This document shows, piece by piece, positions 11,207 to 22,458 of a stretch of 64,000 bases of DNA. Source of the DNA: Dasypus novemcinctus (lineage: Eukaryota > Chordata > Mammalia > Cingulata > Dasypodidae). The stretch is from NCBI RefSeq assembly GCF_030445035.2, contig NC_080699.1, forward strand, positions 8,866,001 through 8,930,000. The letters are read 5' to 3'. How positions within the stretch are numbered: the first letter of the stretch is position 1; each line of letters begins with the position of its first letter. The position numbers and the translations under genes are program-made. The notes under the pieces are model-generated. The model was not told the origin of the DNA and searched no databases. It worked only from the letters and a program-made list of their open reading frames with translations.

Positions 11207-14200
11207 TCCTTGAATGTAATAACACTGAATGTCAACGGATTAAACTCACCTATCAAAAGATTCAGACTGGGACATTGGATAAGGAAATATGATCCATCTA
11301 TATGCTGTCTACAAGAGACACATCTTAGACCCAGAGATTCATGGAGGCTGAAAGTGAATGGTTGGAAAACAATCTTACAAGCAAACAATAACCAAAAAAA
11401 GGCAGGAGTAGCTATATTAATATCAGACAAAATAAACTTTAAATGTGGAACAATTGTGAGAGACAAAGAAGGATAATACATATTAGTGAAAGGGAAAATC
11501 TCTCAAGAAGAACGAACAATCATAAATATTTATGCTCCTAACAAGGGCGCCTCTAAATACATGAGGCAAACACTGGAAAAACTAAGTGAAAGAATAGATG
11601 CATCTACAATTATAGTGGGAGATTTTAATACACCACTATCAACTCTGGACAGAACATCTCAAAGAGAATCATTAAAGAAACAAAATATTTGAACAGTGTA
11701 TTAGAGGAGCTGGATCTAATAGACATATACATATCGTTACACCCGAATACAGCAGGATATACATTTTTCTCAAGCGCACATGGATCATTCTCCAAGATAG
11801 ACCATATGCTAGGCCACAAAGAAAGGCTTAATGAATTCAGAAAAATTGAAATCATACAAAACAATATCTCTGACCACAGTGGAGTGAAGCTGGAAATCTG
11901 CAAGGGCCAGAGGCACAGATTTCACACCAAGATATGGAAATTAAACAGCACACTCTTAGAAAAACATTGGGTCAAAGAGGAAATCTCAAAAGAAATCAAT
12001 AACTACCTTGAAACAAGTGATAATGATAACACAACATACCAAAACTTATGGGATGCAGCAAAAACAGTACTGAGAGGGAAATTTATAGCCATAAATTCAT
12101 ACATCAAAAAAGAGAAAAGAGCAAAAATTGAAGAACTAACTGCACATTTGGAGGAATTAGTAAAAAAACAGCAAAGTAATTCCACAGAAGGAAAGAAAGA
12201 AATAACAAAGATAAGAGCAGAACTAAATGAAATAGAAAATAAGAAAGCACTTGAAAAGATAAACAAGACCAAGAGCTGGTTTTTTGAGAAGATCAATAAA
12301 ATTTACAAACCCTTAGCGAGACTAACAAAGAAAAAAAGAGAGAAGATGCAATACACAAAATAAGAAATGAGAAAGGAGATATCACCACTGACCCCACAGA
12401 AATAAAGACTATCATAAGAGGATACTTTGAAAAACTATATTCCAACAAAAACAACAATTCAGAGGAAATGGACAACTTCCTGGAAACACATAAGCATCCT
12501 ATATTGATGAAAGAAGAAATTGATGATTTCAACAAACCAATCACAAGTAAAGAGATAGAATCAGTCATTAAAAACCTCCCAACTAAGAAGAGCCCAGGGC
12601 CAGATGGCTTCACAGGTGAATTCTACAAAACATTCCGGAAAGAACTAACACCAATCCTGTTGAAACTCTTCCAAAAAATCAAAACAGAAGGAACATTGCC
12701 TAACTCATTCTATGATGCCAACATTACACTAGTACCAAAGCCAAACAAAGACACCACAAGAAAGGAAACTTACAGACCAATTTCTCTAATGAACCTAGAT
12801 GCAAAAATACTTAACAAAATACTTGCTAATCGTATTCAACAACATATTAAATGAATTATACACCACGACCAAGTGGGATTCATTCCAGGTATGCAAGGAT
12901 GGTTCAACATAAGAAAATCAATCAATGCAATACACCATATAAATAGATTGAAGGGATAAAATCACATGATTATATCTATAGATGCAGAAAAAGCATTTGA
13001 CAAAATACAGCACTCTTTCTTGATAAAAACACTCCAAAAGATCAGAATACAAGGAAATTTTTTTGAACATGATAAAGAGTATATATGAAAAACCCACAGC
13101 CAACATCATTTACAATGGAGAAATCCTAAAATCCTTCCCTCTAAAGTCAGGAACAAGACAAGGATGCCCACTCTCTCCCCTTCTATTTAACATTGTCTTA
13201 GAAGTACTTGCTCGAGCACTGAGGCAAGAACCAGATATAAAAGGCATTCACATTGGAAAGGAAGAAGTCAAAATTTCATTATTTGCAGATGACATGATCC
13301 TATACATAGAAAACTCTGAGAAGTCTACAACAAAGCTTCTAGAACTCATAAATGAGTTTAGTAAAGTCACAGGTTATAAGATCAATGCGCAAAAATCAGT
13401 AGCATTTCTGTACACCAGTAATGAGCAAGATCAGGAGGAAATCAAGAAAGAAATACCATGTACAATAGTAAATAAGAAAATCAAATATTTAGGAATAAAT
13501 TTAACTAAAGATGCAAAAAACTTATACGCAGAGAACTACACAAGACTATTCAAGGAAATCAAAGAAGACCTCAATAAATGGAAGAATATTCCCTGTTCAT
13601 GAATAGGAAGACTAAATATTATTAAGATGTCTATCCTACCAAAGCTGATCTACACATTCAATGCAATCCCAACAAAAATAAACACAGCCTTTTTTAAGGA
13701 ACTAGAAAAACTAACTATGAAATTTATTTGGAAAGGAAAGAGGCCCCAAATAGCCAAAGACATATTGAAAAAGAAAAACAAAATTGGAGGAATCACACTA
13801 CCTGACTTAAAAACATACTACAAAGCTACAGTAGTGAAAACAGCATGGTATTGGCATAAGGAGAGACACACAGACCAATGGAATAAAATTGAAAGTTCTG
13901 ATATAGAACCTCATATATATAGCCATATAATATTTGATGAAGCCACCAAACCCTCTCAACTTGCAGAGAATGGCCTATTCAACAAATGGTGCCTGGAGAA
14001 CTGGATATCCATATGTAGAAGAATGAAAGAGGATTACCATCTCACACCTTATACAAGGTGAATCAAAGACCTAAATATAAGAGCAAAGACCATAGAGACT
14101 TTGGAAAGCAGTGTAGGGAAGCATCTACAAGACCTTGTAATAGGAAATGGCTTCATGAACATCACACCAAAAGCACAAGCAGCAAAAGAACAAATAGATA

Positions 14201-14989
14201 AATGGGACTTCCTCAAAATTAAAGACTTCTGCACCTCAAAGGAGTTTATCAAGGAAGTGAAAAGGGAGCCTACACAATGGGAGAAAATACTTGGCAAACA
14301 TATCCAATAAGAGACTTATAACTTGCATATATAAAGAACTCATATATCTTGAAAATAAAAAGATAAACAACCCATTTAAAAAATGGGAAAAAGATTTAAA
14401 CAGACACTTCTCCAAAGAAGAAAAACAAATGGCTAAAAAGCACATGAAGAAATGCTCCAAATCTTTAGCTATCAGGGAAATACAAATCAAAACTACAATG
14501 AGATACCATCTTACTCCCATAAGATTGGCAGCTATGAAAAAAACAGAAGACTACAAATGCTGGAGAGGATGTGAAGAAAGGGGAACACTCATCCACTGCT
14601 GGTGGGAATGCAGAAGGATCCAACCATACTGGAGGACAGTTTGGAGGTTTATCAAAAAACTAACCATAGACTTGCCATATGACCCAACAATTCCACTGCT
14701 GGGTATATACCCAGCAGAACTGAAAACAAGGACACAAACCGATATATGCACACCAATGTTCATAGCAGCATTGTTCACTCTCGCCAAAAGTTGTAATCAG
14801 CCCAAATGCCCATCAACAGATGAGTGGATCAATAAAATGTGGTATATACATACAATGGAATACTACTTGGCTTTAAGAACAAATACACTACAAACACGAA
14901 TGATAACATGGGTGAATTTTGAGAACCTTATGTTGAGTGAAGCAACCCAGGTATTGAAGGACAAATACTATATGACCTCAATGATATGA
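11207..14989 (+). pseudogene. L1 ORF2 (endonuclease-reverse transcriptase), broken
   Basis: Encodes the L1 endonuclease and reverse transcriptase that perform target-primed reverse transcription. Fragments follow ORF2 order: endonuclease start NVNGLNSPIKRFRLGHWIRK with CLQETH (11225-11330), IINIYAPN and GDFNTPLSTLDR (11517-11655), SDHSG (11870); RT part [14 protein letters not shown] (12590-12630), [14 protein letters not shown] (13150-13190) and the catalytic FADDMILY (13273-13296); C-terminal zinc-knuckle region ending [12 protein letters not shown]. In-frame stops or shifts lie near 11474, 11690, 12361, 12853-13062, 13600 and 14060-14300. Not functional. Confidence 0.95.
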
Positions 14990-15193
14990 AATAAGTAAAC
15001 CAAGCTGCCTCAGAGAGCTAATGACTAGAAGATAGGCTTACAGGAAATTGGGGGGTAGAGGAAGGATGTAAGCTGACATCTACATGGGTGAAATCTATGA
15101 TAAGCTGGAGGTAAGTATATGTACAAAGAAGGGATAAAATGGGGGCATAGGGTTACCTTTGGGTGGGGCTTTGTGGGATTGAGGGGGGCTAGG

Positions 15194-16130
15194 TGCGGTC
15201 ACCCCTCGGGCTGAAGTGTGGTTTGCTGGCCTGGCAGGGGAGCGGCCGCGGTAGGCCTAATTCCGCTGCCCCCATAATAGGGTGGCTGGTCGAACTCACC
15301 GCCACCCCTGAAGGAAGCTCGGCATGGGCGCAGAGTGCCCTCGGGTCTCCCCTTCTCGGCAGCCATGCTTCCGCGGCCGCCCCTCCTCCCGGATGGCGCC
15401 ACATGATGCCTTCTTTCTCCCTGCGCAGGGCAGAAAATTCCAGTCTGCCCTTTTCCCCTCCCCCGACAGCAGCAACAGCCAGGTGTGGGCGGAAAAATCC
15501 AGCCCGCCCTTTTCCCTTCCCCCGACAGCAGCAACAGCCAGGCGTGGGCGGGAAACTCAAGTCTGCCCTCCACCCCAGCAACAGCAGCCACCAATCCCTA
15601 AACCCTGACCCTTCCCCCAGCAACAGCGACAGCCAATCCCTAACCACCACCCCTCCCCCGTCCAGTACCGCCCACTGACCTTTTGCCGGCAACCAATCAG
15701 AACAGGGCGTGGCTTTGACCAATCAGCCTTCCCCAGCCCCTATAAAACTGTTGCCTCTCCCTCAGTAAAGTGGACTTGCGTGTTTACCTTGTCTCCGCGG
15801 TAGTTCTTCTGCCGTGCGCCCTCCAGTCCTGAGAGCCCCCGACAAGGGCCTGGCCTCCCTTGTCCCCAGTTCGTCGCCTGCTTCTCCGGGCGACCCCTTC
15901 GTCGCCTGCTTCTCCGGGCGACCCCTTCGTCGCCGGCTTCGCCGGGCGACCCCGTCAGCCGAACCGCGCCACCCCTTGTGAGACCGATCCCTCGTCTGCT
16001 GCCGGACCGACCCCTCGTCCCAAGTGGGACCGACCCCTCGTCTCAAGCGGGACCGACCCCTCGTCCAGAGCTGGACCGACCCCTCGTCCGCAGCCAGACC
16101 CCACCTCTACCGACCGAGCAAGCCGCAGCA
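15194..16130 (+). repeat. 5' LTR of the class II provirus
   Basis: 937 bp, GC-rich. U3 carries direct repeats of CGACAGCAGCAACAGCCAGG, several CCAAT-type boxes (CAACCAATCAGAAC, GACCAATCAGCC) and the TATA box CCCTATAAAACTG at 15738-15750. A possible AGTAAA polyadenylation signal follows at 15765. The U5-like part contains 27-bp repeats (TTCGTCGCCTGCTTCTCCGG, 15881-15950) and ~26-bp repeats (GGACCGACCCCTCGTC, 16010-16090). Confidence 0.93.
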
Positions 16131-16132
16131 GT

Positions 16133-16150
16133 TGGCGCCCAACGTGGGGC
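16133..16150 (+). promoter_or_regulatory. Primer-binding site, tRNA-Lys(1,2) type, copy 1
   Basis: TGGCGCCCAACGTGGGGC, two bases (GT) after the LTR end, the canonical place for minus-strand primer annealing. Confidence 0.92.
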
Positions 16151-16191
16151 AGAGCACCCCCACCGCCACCGACTGAGCAAGCCGCTGCAGT

Positions 16192-16209
16192 TGGCGCCCA
16201 ACGTGGGGC
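16192..16209 (+). promoter_or_regulatory. Second, identical primer-binding site
   Basis: The same 18 bases repeat 59 bp downstream, again preceded by GAGCAAGCCGC.GCAGT, i.e. by LTR-end-like sequence. A third partial copy (CAACGTGGGGC) lies at 16230-16240. Confidence 0.9.
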
Positions 16210-16293
16210 AAGGCAATCCCACTACAGCACAACGTGGGGCAAGGCAACTCCACCACAGCCTCACTCCATAACCTGACGCCCCCCCCCCTCCTC

Positions 16294-16657
16294 TCTTCTC
16301 ACCGTGGGACTTCTCTCGTGCAACATTGCTGCTACCTGAGCCTTGGCTACCTCATACGATCCACGGCGGTCTGGGAGAATCGCTGGATGGCTTTCTCCTT
16401 CCATGTCGGGGGCTTATACCGACCCGCTATGATTAAGAGGAGCCTTGGATTTCTCGGGAGCGTGCGCTTGCACGTCTGAAGTAATCCTACCACAGCCCTA
16501 CGCCCTCCCCTCTTCTCACCTTGGGACTTCTCTCGTGCAACATTGCTGCTACCTGAGCCTTGGCTACCTCATACGATCCACGGCGGTCTGGGAGAATCGC
16601 TGGATGGCTTTCTCCTTCCATGTCGGGGGCTTATACCGACCCGCTATGATTAAGAGG
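16294..16657 (+). repeat. Tandem duplication in the proviral leader, period 217 bp
   Basis: 16294-16440 and 16511-16657 are nearly identical 147-bp blocks, each from TCTTCTCACC to ATGATTAAGAGG, with related sequence continuing for ~20 bp. They lie between the primer site and gag, where betaretroviral splice donor and packaging signals reside. A role is inference. Confidence 0.9.
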
Positions 16658-16922
16658 CGCCAATAAAACTCTCAGGAGCGCGTGCCTGAGCACCTCCACC
16701 CCTGCCTTCACCTCTGCCTCCTCCCCTCTGTGCTTGCTCCCCTTTGCCTTGCTCCACTGCTCGTCGTCCTGCCCTCCCCTCGTCGGGGCCTTCTCTTGGC
16801 CCGCGACCACCGTCGGAGCCCCACCGGCTCCGACCCCTCGTCTCACCGCGCACCTCGGCTCCCATCGCCGCGTTCTCAAGGTAAGGGCCCCTTTTCTTAT
16901 CGGCTCCAAAAGGCCATTAGCA

Positions 16923-17069
16923 ATGGGTAACATCCTATCTGCTAAGCAAGCCCCACAAGTTCGGGCCCTCGCCGGTCTCCTAGACACTCACCGGTGTAAG
17001 ATCTCTTTCAAACAGCTTCAAGTATATCGGGACCTTCTTCTCCCCTTTAATATTATATATTTCTGTTAA
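16923..17069 (+). pseudogene. gag: gag, N-terminal fragment (matrix)
   Basis: ATG at 16923 opens MGNILSAKQAPQVRALAGLL, with a Gly2/Ser6-like myristoylation start as in retroviral matrix proteins, and continues about 40 codons before the sequence turns AT-rich at roughly 17047 and stops at 17067-17069. The rest of gag, pro and pol is gone. The start is supported by position after the leader and by the myristoylation motif. Confidence 0.75.
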
Positions 17070-17825
17070 TGTGTTGTAATTGTTCTGTGTTTGTCTGTCT
17101 GTTCGCTCAATGTCAACATATATTGTGATACCTCCGGATGGTAAATATAAATTACTAGAAATCTTTAAAAGAGCTCTATTCAAATGGCCAAAAATTAAAT
17201 AAGCGCTTATATTAATACTTAAGTTTATTATATTAATACATAAGTTTAAATGTTAATAAGATATCTACAATTAAAAAAAATTGTAAGTCTTAATTAACAA
17301 AATTAACTGTACGTCTTCATAAAAAGTTGTTCTTGCCTAGATTAAAATGAATAACTTATTTTTCTTCACAGGATAATATAAAGAATGTAAAACTTATATG
17401 AATATTAAAAAGGTTAAAAGTTTGTAAAAATGCTAACGGAAATGTAATAAGTTTTGCAAAAAGACGTATTTTGTCCTAAAGTAAGATGGCTAATTTTTCA
17501 TAAACTCTTGAAATTTAATTTGCATGCGGCAAGTGTAAAAGGTATTGTGATAACTTTACGTAAGGGAATGTGTTCTGTAAAGATAAAATTTATCTTCAAT
17601 AGTTTACATTAAGGTATTAAATGGCTAATTCCAAAAGGTCATTCCTAAATATATATATATAAAACTAAATTGATGATAATAATAATAAAAGGTAATTTTG
17701 TAACAGGAAAGATTAACAGCAACCAAGCTCCCCTGCCAACTTGCTTTTAGGAAACGGTTTCTAATATTGCATGCTACTAAGTATTTAAAGAAAAGTTATT
17801 TTTGAGGAAACAGAAGATGATTTTG
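17048..17825 (+). other. AT-rich noncoding insert inside the class II provirus
   Basis: Strong base-composition change against the GC-rich flanks, no coding frame. It shares AAAAGAGCTCTATTCAAAT at 17167-17185 with 46169-46187 of the ERV copy at 42-49 kb, and the CAGCAACCAA / TTGCATGCTACTAAGTATTT blocks with 7130-7290. See findings. Confidence 0.7.
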
Positions 17826-17980
17826 TCTTTGCAGCCATTGTCTATTTAGCAACACCCCTCGCTATCGGCCTAGCCACTGTTGCGCCAGACGATTGGAACC
17901 TTAAACAAAGACTCCTCCTCACTGTCATCTTCCTATCTATCGTTACTATATTTACTGCCCTCATTCTCCTTCGTTTATAA
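17826..17980 (+). pseudogene. Short open frame, retroviral remnant of unknown identity
   Basis: About 50 codons ending TAA at 17978-17980, with a hydrophobic stretch (LLLTVIFLSIVTIFTALILL) near the C-terminus and a preceding VYLATPLAIGLATVAPDDWN. It begins where the noncoding insert ends. It could be an env leader or membrane segment, or a chance frame. I do not recognise it. Confidence 0.35.
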
Positions 17981-18044
17981 AGCAGTCTCCTACAAACCAC
18001 AAAGTTTCTGTCTTAAACATACCATTCTCAACCCTATCCTCTAA

Positions 18045-18875
18045 ATGATCTTCTCACTTCCCCCACAGCCTTTAATACTCTATTTCTTCCTCATAACCTT
18101 TGCTTTCTTGATAATATTTTCCGCCATCTGTCTAGCCGCTACCACCCCAGAAGATTGTAACCACGGCCCCCCATGCCGCCATCGCTCTCAAGCAGCTCCA
18201 GCCCTGCTAAACGGCCCGCAACCCACTTTCCCCGGCCCGCGGCCTGCTTTCTAGCATCCAATAACGCTTCTGCTCTTGCCTCCCCATACTTCTGCGGAGC
18301 TTCCTCCTGTCTCGACCTCACTCCTCTTCTCAGCCATCCAAAGCGTCCTTTCTCGTCCCCCGCCCCCCTCCTTTTTTTTTGCCTGAACCCCTACTGCGTT
18401 GCAGATTGGGCCGCCCCATGTCGGCCCGCCCCATTAACATCGGCCTCTCTCGCGCCCGTGAAGACTTTGGCCTTCTTATTGTCCTCGCCTACGTCTCCAC
18501 CACTCCCGACGCTGCCGCCACCACCGTTGCTGGTGCCCTGACGCGACTTGTCCTCACCGCTGCGATCCTCCAGACCATCACACAGTCTGCCTCTACCGCT
18601 CTTCGCCGCCAAGAAGAGATCAACTACCTGTAACGCGCTGTCATCCTGGACTTTTAACAAGCAGATGGACCTTATAGCCACCGAGATCAACAAGAATTGG
18701 ACATTGGCCACCCTTGCTTGCAACAGCAAGATACTGCCCCCCAAATTGTACATTTGTATCCCCGTCATACTCACCTCCCTCTTCAGCCCCGCTTCCCTCA
18801 TTGCTTACTGCCTCTTGGGCCTCAGCTACTTGTTGCTGCTGCCATCCTGGCCCTTATTTGAAAAGAAGGGGGAAA
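18045..18875 (+). pseudogene. env: env remnant: leader and transmembrane subunit, broken
   Basis: From ATG 18045 a long hydrophobic leader (LILYFFLITFAFLIIFSAIC) resembles an envelope signal peptide, followed by only ~40 codons before a stop. After a gap with frame changes, 18420-18630 carries an Ala/Thr-rich, fusion-peptide-like segment and a Gln/Ser-rich helix ending RRQEEINYL. A 1-bp shift near 18650 continues it in another frame through a Cys-containing loop to a C-terminal membrane segment (LIAYCLLGLSYLLLLPSW) and runs to the purine tract. Most of the surface subunit is missing. Non-functional; assignment rests on order, hydrophobicity and place before the 3' LTR. Confidence 0.6.
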
Positions 18876-19812
18876 TGCGGTCACCCCTCGGGCTGAAGTG
18901 TGGTTTGCTGGCCTGGCAGGGGAGCGGCCGCGGTAGGCCTAATTCCGCTGCCCCCATAATAGGGTGGCTGGTCGAACTCACCGCCACCCCTGAAGGAAGC
19001 TCGGCATGGGCGCAGAGTGCCCTCGGGTCTCCCCTTCTCGGCAGCCATGCTTCCGCGGCCGCCCCTCCTCCCGGATGGCGCCACATGATGCCTTCTTTCT
19101 CCCTGCGCAGGGCAGAAAATTCCAGTCTGCCCTTTTCCCCTCCCCCGACAGCAGCAACAGCCAGGTGTGGGCGGAAAAATCCAGCCCGCCCTTTTCCCTT
19201 CCCCCGACAGCAGCAACAGCCAGGCGTGGGCGGGAAACTCAAGTCTGCCCTCCACCCCAGCAACAGCAGCCACCAATCCCTAAACCCTGACCCTTCCCCC
19301 AGCAACAGCGACAGCCAATCCCTAACCACCACCCCTCCCCCGTCCAGTACCGCCCACTGACCTTTTGCCGGCAACCAATCAGAACAGGGCGTGGCTTTGA
19401 CCAATCAGCCTTCCCCAGCCCCTATAAAACTGTTGCCTCTCCCTCAGTAAAGTGGACTTGCGTGTTTACCTTGTCTCCGCGGTAGTTCTTCTGCCGTGCG
19501 CCCTCCAGTCCTGAGAGCCCCCGACAAGGGCCTGGCCTCCCTTGTCCCCAGTTCGTCGCCTGCTTCTCCGGGCGACCCCTTCGTCGCCTGCTTCTCCGGG
19601 CGACCCCTTCGTCGCCGGCTTCGCCGGGCGACCCCGTCAGCCGAACCGCGCCACCCCTTGTGAGACCGATCCCTCGTCTGCTGCCGGACCGACCCCTCGT
19701 CCCAAGTGGGACCGACCCCTCGTCTCAAGCGGGACCGACCCCTCGTCCAGAGCTGGACCGACCCCTCGTCCGCAGCCAGACCCCACCTCTACCGACCGAG
19801 CAAGCCGCAGCA
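18876..19812 (+). repeat. 3' LTR of the class II provirus
   Basis: Same length and, by eye, same sequence as the 5' LTR; begins directly after the purine tract and ends ...CCGCAGCA before GCTAGG. Confidence 0.93.
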
Positions 19813-22458
19813 GCTAGGGATGGGCAGATGGGTAATAATGCCCAAGAAATTGGGAGGAGAGTGGGGCAACATACGTACATAGGATTTGTCAGGTGTTGGT
19901 TGAGAGTATAATGCTGAGAAAACCTTTTCAAGATATAATTAGGAAAGTTACCTGTTTAAGATACTTAAAGGGGATAATCTGATGTAGGACAGACTCCTAG
20001 GGAATGTGTGAATGCTCATTTGCCAGACTGGGTTATACCATTAGGTAGAGACCCATATAATGAGAGTGAAGGTATACCCACATCCTGGGGAGGACTAATG
20101 CCATCAAATAGAGGGAACTGTATCTCTCAAGAGAAATGGTGGCTCCCAGGGCATTAGGGCAGTTGAGCAAGTCAAGTCCTCAACACTGTTGCAAGTATCT
20201 TTGAACATGGCTCCTCAAGAAATGAAGATTGACTGTCACTGTGGGCCCTAAAGGGAGGGGGAAATAGATATTGAATAGATGGAACCAATGTAACTGTGAG
20301 GGCAATAGAAGTGTTTCACAAGAGTACACAAGGATGGATATAAAACATGTAATATTACACCAAAAATATAGGGGCAGAACAGACTAATAATGTAAACCAT
20401 AATGTAAAACATAGGATAACTAAAAATTTAGAAAATTGTATAGCCTAAATTATAAACCACAATGTAAACACAAATGTTACCTTGTTTGAAAGCTATTGTC
20501 TCAATATCTGTATATCAGTTTCAGTAAATATGGTATGAATAAGTTAAAAGATTATTGCTGTGGAAGGGAAAAGGTTTTATATTGGATATGTGGGAGTACT
20601 GTATATTGTATATATGAATTACTGTGATCTATGGCTCTTGTGAAGAGAAGTTCAACACCTAGGAAAAAAGAAAAGAAAAAGATAGGATGTAGTATTTTTC
20701 CAAATCAATATGTATTCTATATCTAACCTTTAAACTTATCGCTATATTCCACTTTACTATTAAGGGATCCTGGCATTATATTGGGCTTCACTTTTCAGGA
20801 AGTTTTGGATCACAGGGTAGTTCAACAATGGCAGTGGAGGAATGCTGGTATGGGATGTTATTGACAGGGGACATTTGGTTGACAGGGAGTTATACAGGGC
20901 ATGTGTCTGGGGTGCATAGAAATGTTTGGATATACTCATAGTGGAAACAATTAAAAACAACAGCTGGGGTGGTGTTGGGTTCCTGGCCGGGGGGGTGGGG
21001 CTTTGTCGTGGTCCCTAGGGGAGCAGCGGCAGTCCCCCAGGAACAACGGCAAGGACCAGGAAGGAATGAGGGTCCAACAGTGAGCCCCTGATACTAATGA
21101 CTATGCTTGTGAGCCTATACACCTGAAATAAGAACAAGGCCTAGAGCAGCACTGTGCCTAGGAGTTCCCTCCTGACAGCCTCCATGTTACTCAAACGTGG
21201 CCAGTCTCGAAGCCAAACTCAGCATGTAAATGCACTGCCTTCCCCCCAGCATGGGACATGACACCCAGAGATGAGCCTCCCTGGCACCGAGGGATCACTA
21301 CCAAGTACCAGCTGATGACATAACTAGAAAATGACCTTGAATTAAAGGTTCAACACAGACCAGCAGAATATCCCTGTCTACATATAATAACAGGAGTTAA
21401 AAATGCTTTTTGACCTAAATTAAGGGGGAAATGGAAAGGACAAATGAGTTTATATGGCTATGAGTCTCTGAAAAAGAGTCTGGAGGTTGTCAGAAGGATT
21501 GCCCTTATGCACACCTGAGCAGAGTCTCAGAGACAGATAAAGTAGATAAAACCCCAGGTATTGGTTCTTTTGAGGGCTAAAGAGACCCACAGGTTTTATG
21601 GTCATGGCAGATGGAGTTCACTGCCATGTCAGTTGGCCCTTCTTTGGAGTTGGTGTTTCTGCATGATGGAGCTGGACTCAGATGTGATCTCTTTTCACAA
21701 GCCTTTCCTGTTACTTTACTGGAATTGTAGTTGGTGCTGGGATTTAAGATATATCTAGGGGATCTGAATCTCTGGACTGACAATAGGATAGCCAGGCCCT
21801 GAGCCTCAACAGACTTCAGCTCCTACACTCTGGTTTATTGGACTTACCCCACTCAGCAAACATGGAGTTGAAGAATGTCAACCACCACACCATGGAGCCT
21901 AGAGTGCCACAGGAGGATTGCATCCAGTATCCATGTGGAATCTAAACCCCCTCTTGACATAGATGTGGAATGGACACAACCAATCCAAGGTGCACAGGAA
22001 GGAGGAATACAGTAAGGATTAGAGTGGACTTACTGATATTCTATTCATGAACTATTGTGGCTAACAATCGAGAAAATGTGGCATTGGTGTGGAAAAAGTG
22101 GCCATGGTGGCTGCTGGGTGCGGGGAATGGGAGAAGGAGATGAGATGTGGAGGCATTTTCGGGACTTGGTGTTGTCCTGGGTAGTGCTGCAGGGACAATT
22201 ACCAGACATTGTAGATCTTCCCATGGCCCACTGGATGGAACGTGGGAGAGTATGGGCTATGATGTAGACCATTGACCATGAGGTGCAGTGATGCCCAGAG
22301 ATGTACTCACCAAATGCAATGAATGTGTCATGATGATGGGAGAGAGTGTTGCTGTGGGGAGAGTGGTGGGGTGGGGGCGGTGGGGGTGAATGGGGACCTC
22401 ATATTTTTTTAATGTAATATTTTTTAAAAATGAATAAAAAAAAAAAGAAAAGTATCAC

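Larger units (their letters stand above)
15194..19812 (+). mobile_element. Young betaretrovirus-type (class II) provirus, internally deleted
   Basis: 5' LTR 15194-16130 and 3' LTR 18876-19812, both 937 bp and, read side by side, without a visible difference. They start TGCGGTCACC and end GCCGCAGCA. Exact 6-bp target duplication GCTAGG at 15188-15193 and 19813-19818, the length typical of class II ERVs. The primer site is of the tRNA-Lys(1,2) type used by betaretroviruses. Purine tract AAAAGAAGGGGGAAA at 18861-18875. The interior is only 2.7 kb: leader, first gag codons, ~0.8 kb AT-rich noncoding sequence, env remnants. No protease, polymerase or most of gag, so it cannot replicate alone; it could have moved with help from an intact relative. 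Identical LTRs imply recent integration. Confidence 0.93.
7757..22446 (+). mobile_element. Full-length but dead LINE-1, split by a SINE and a provirus
   Basis: Layout: 5' region 7757-9766, ORF1 9767-10737, ORF2 about 11207-14989, 3' UTR 14990 to the A-rich end near 22446. Target duplication is GAAAAGTAATCAC at 7744-7756 against GAAAAGTATCAC at 22447-22458, with one base lost. Removing the provirus (15194-19818) and the DAS-SINE (10830-11214) leaves about 9.7 kb, unusually long for a mammalian L1 because both UTRs are long. ORF1 and ORF2 contain frameshifts and stops, so the element cannot move by itself. The intact order and the readable target duplication suggest one old insertion and no mosaic. 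Confidence 0.88.
14990..22446 (+). other. L1 3' UTR (long, G-rich end), split by provirus
   Basis: Non-coding; the two parts 14990-15193 and 19819-22446 together are about 2.8 kb. The distal part is matched in reverse complement by 53390-55869, which confirms it as a repeated L1 3' end. A G-rich tract (22355-22396, several GGGG runs) lies just before the AATAAAAAAA-type end, as is usual in L1 3' UTRs. Confidence 0.8.

Noticed and set aside
15193-15722. Open frames of 131-177 codons in the LTRs, repeated exactly at 18.8-19.4 kb
   Set aside because: Both sets are the same LTR sequence, GC-rich and open by composition on both strands. No superantigen-like or other known product is recognisable.
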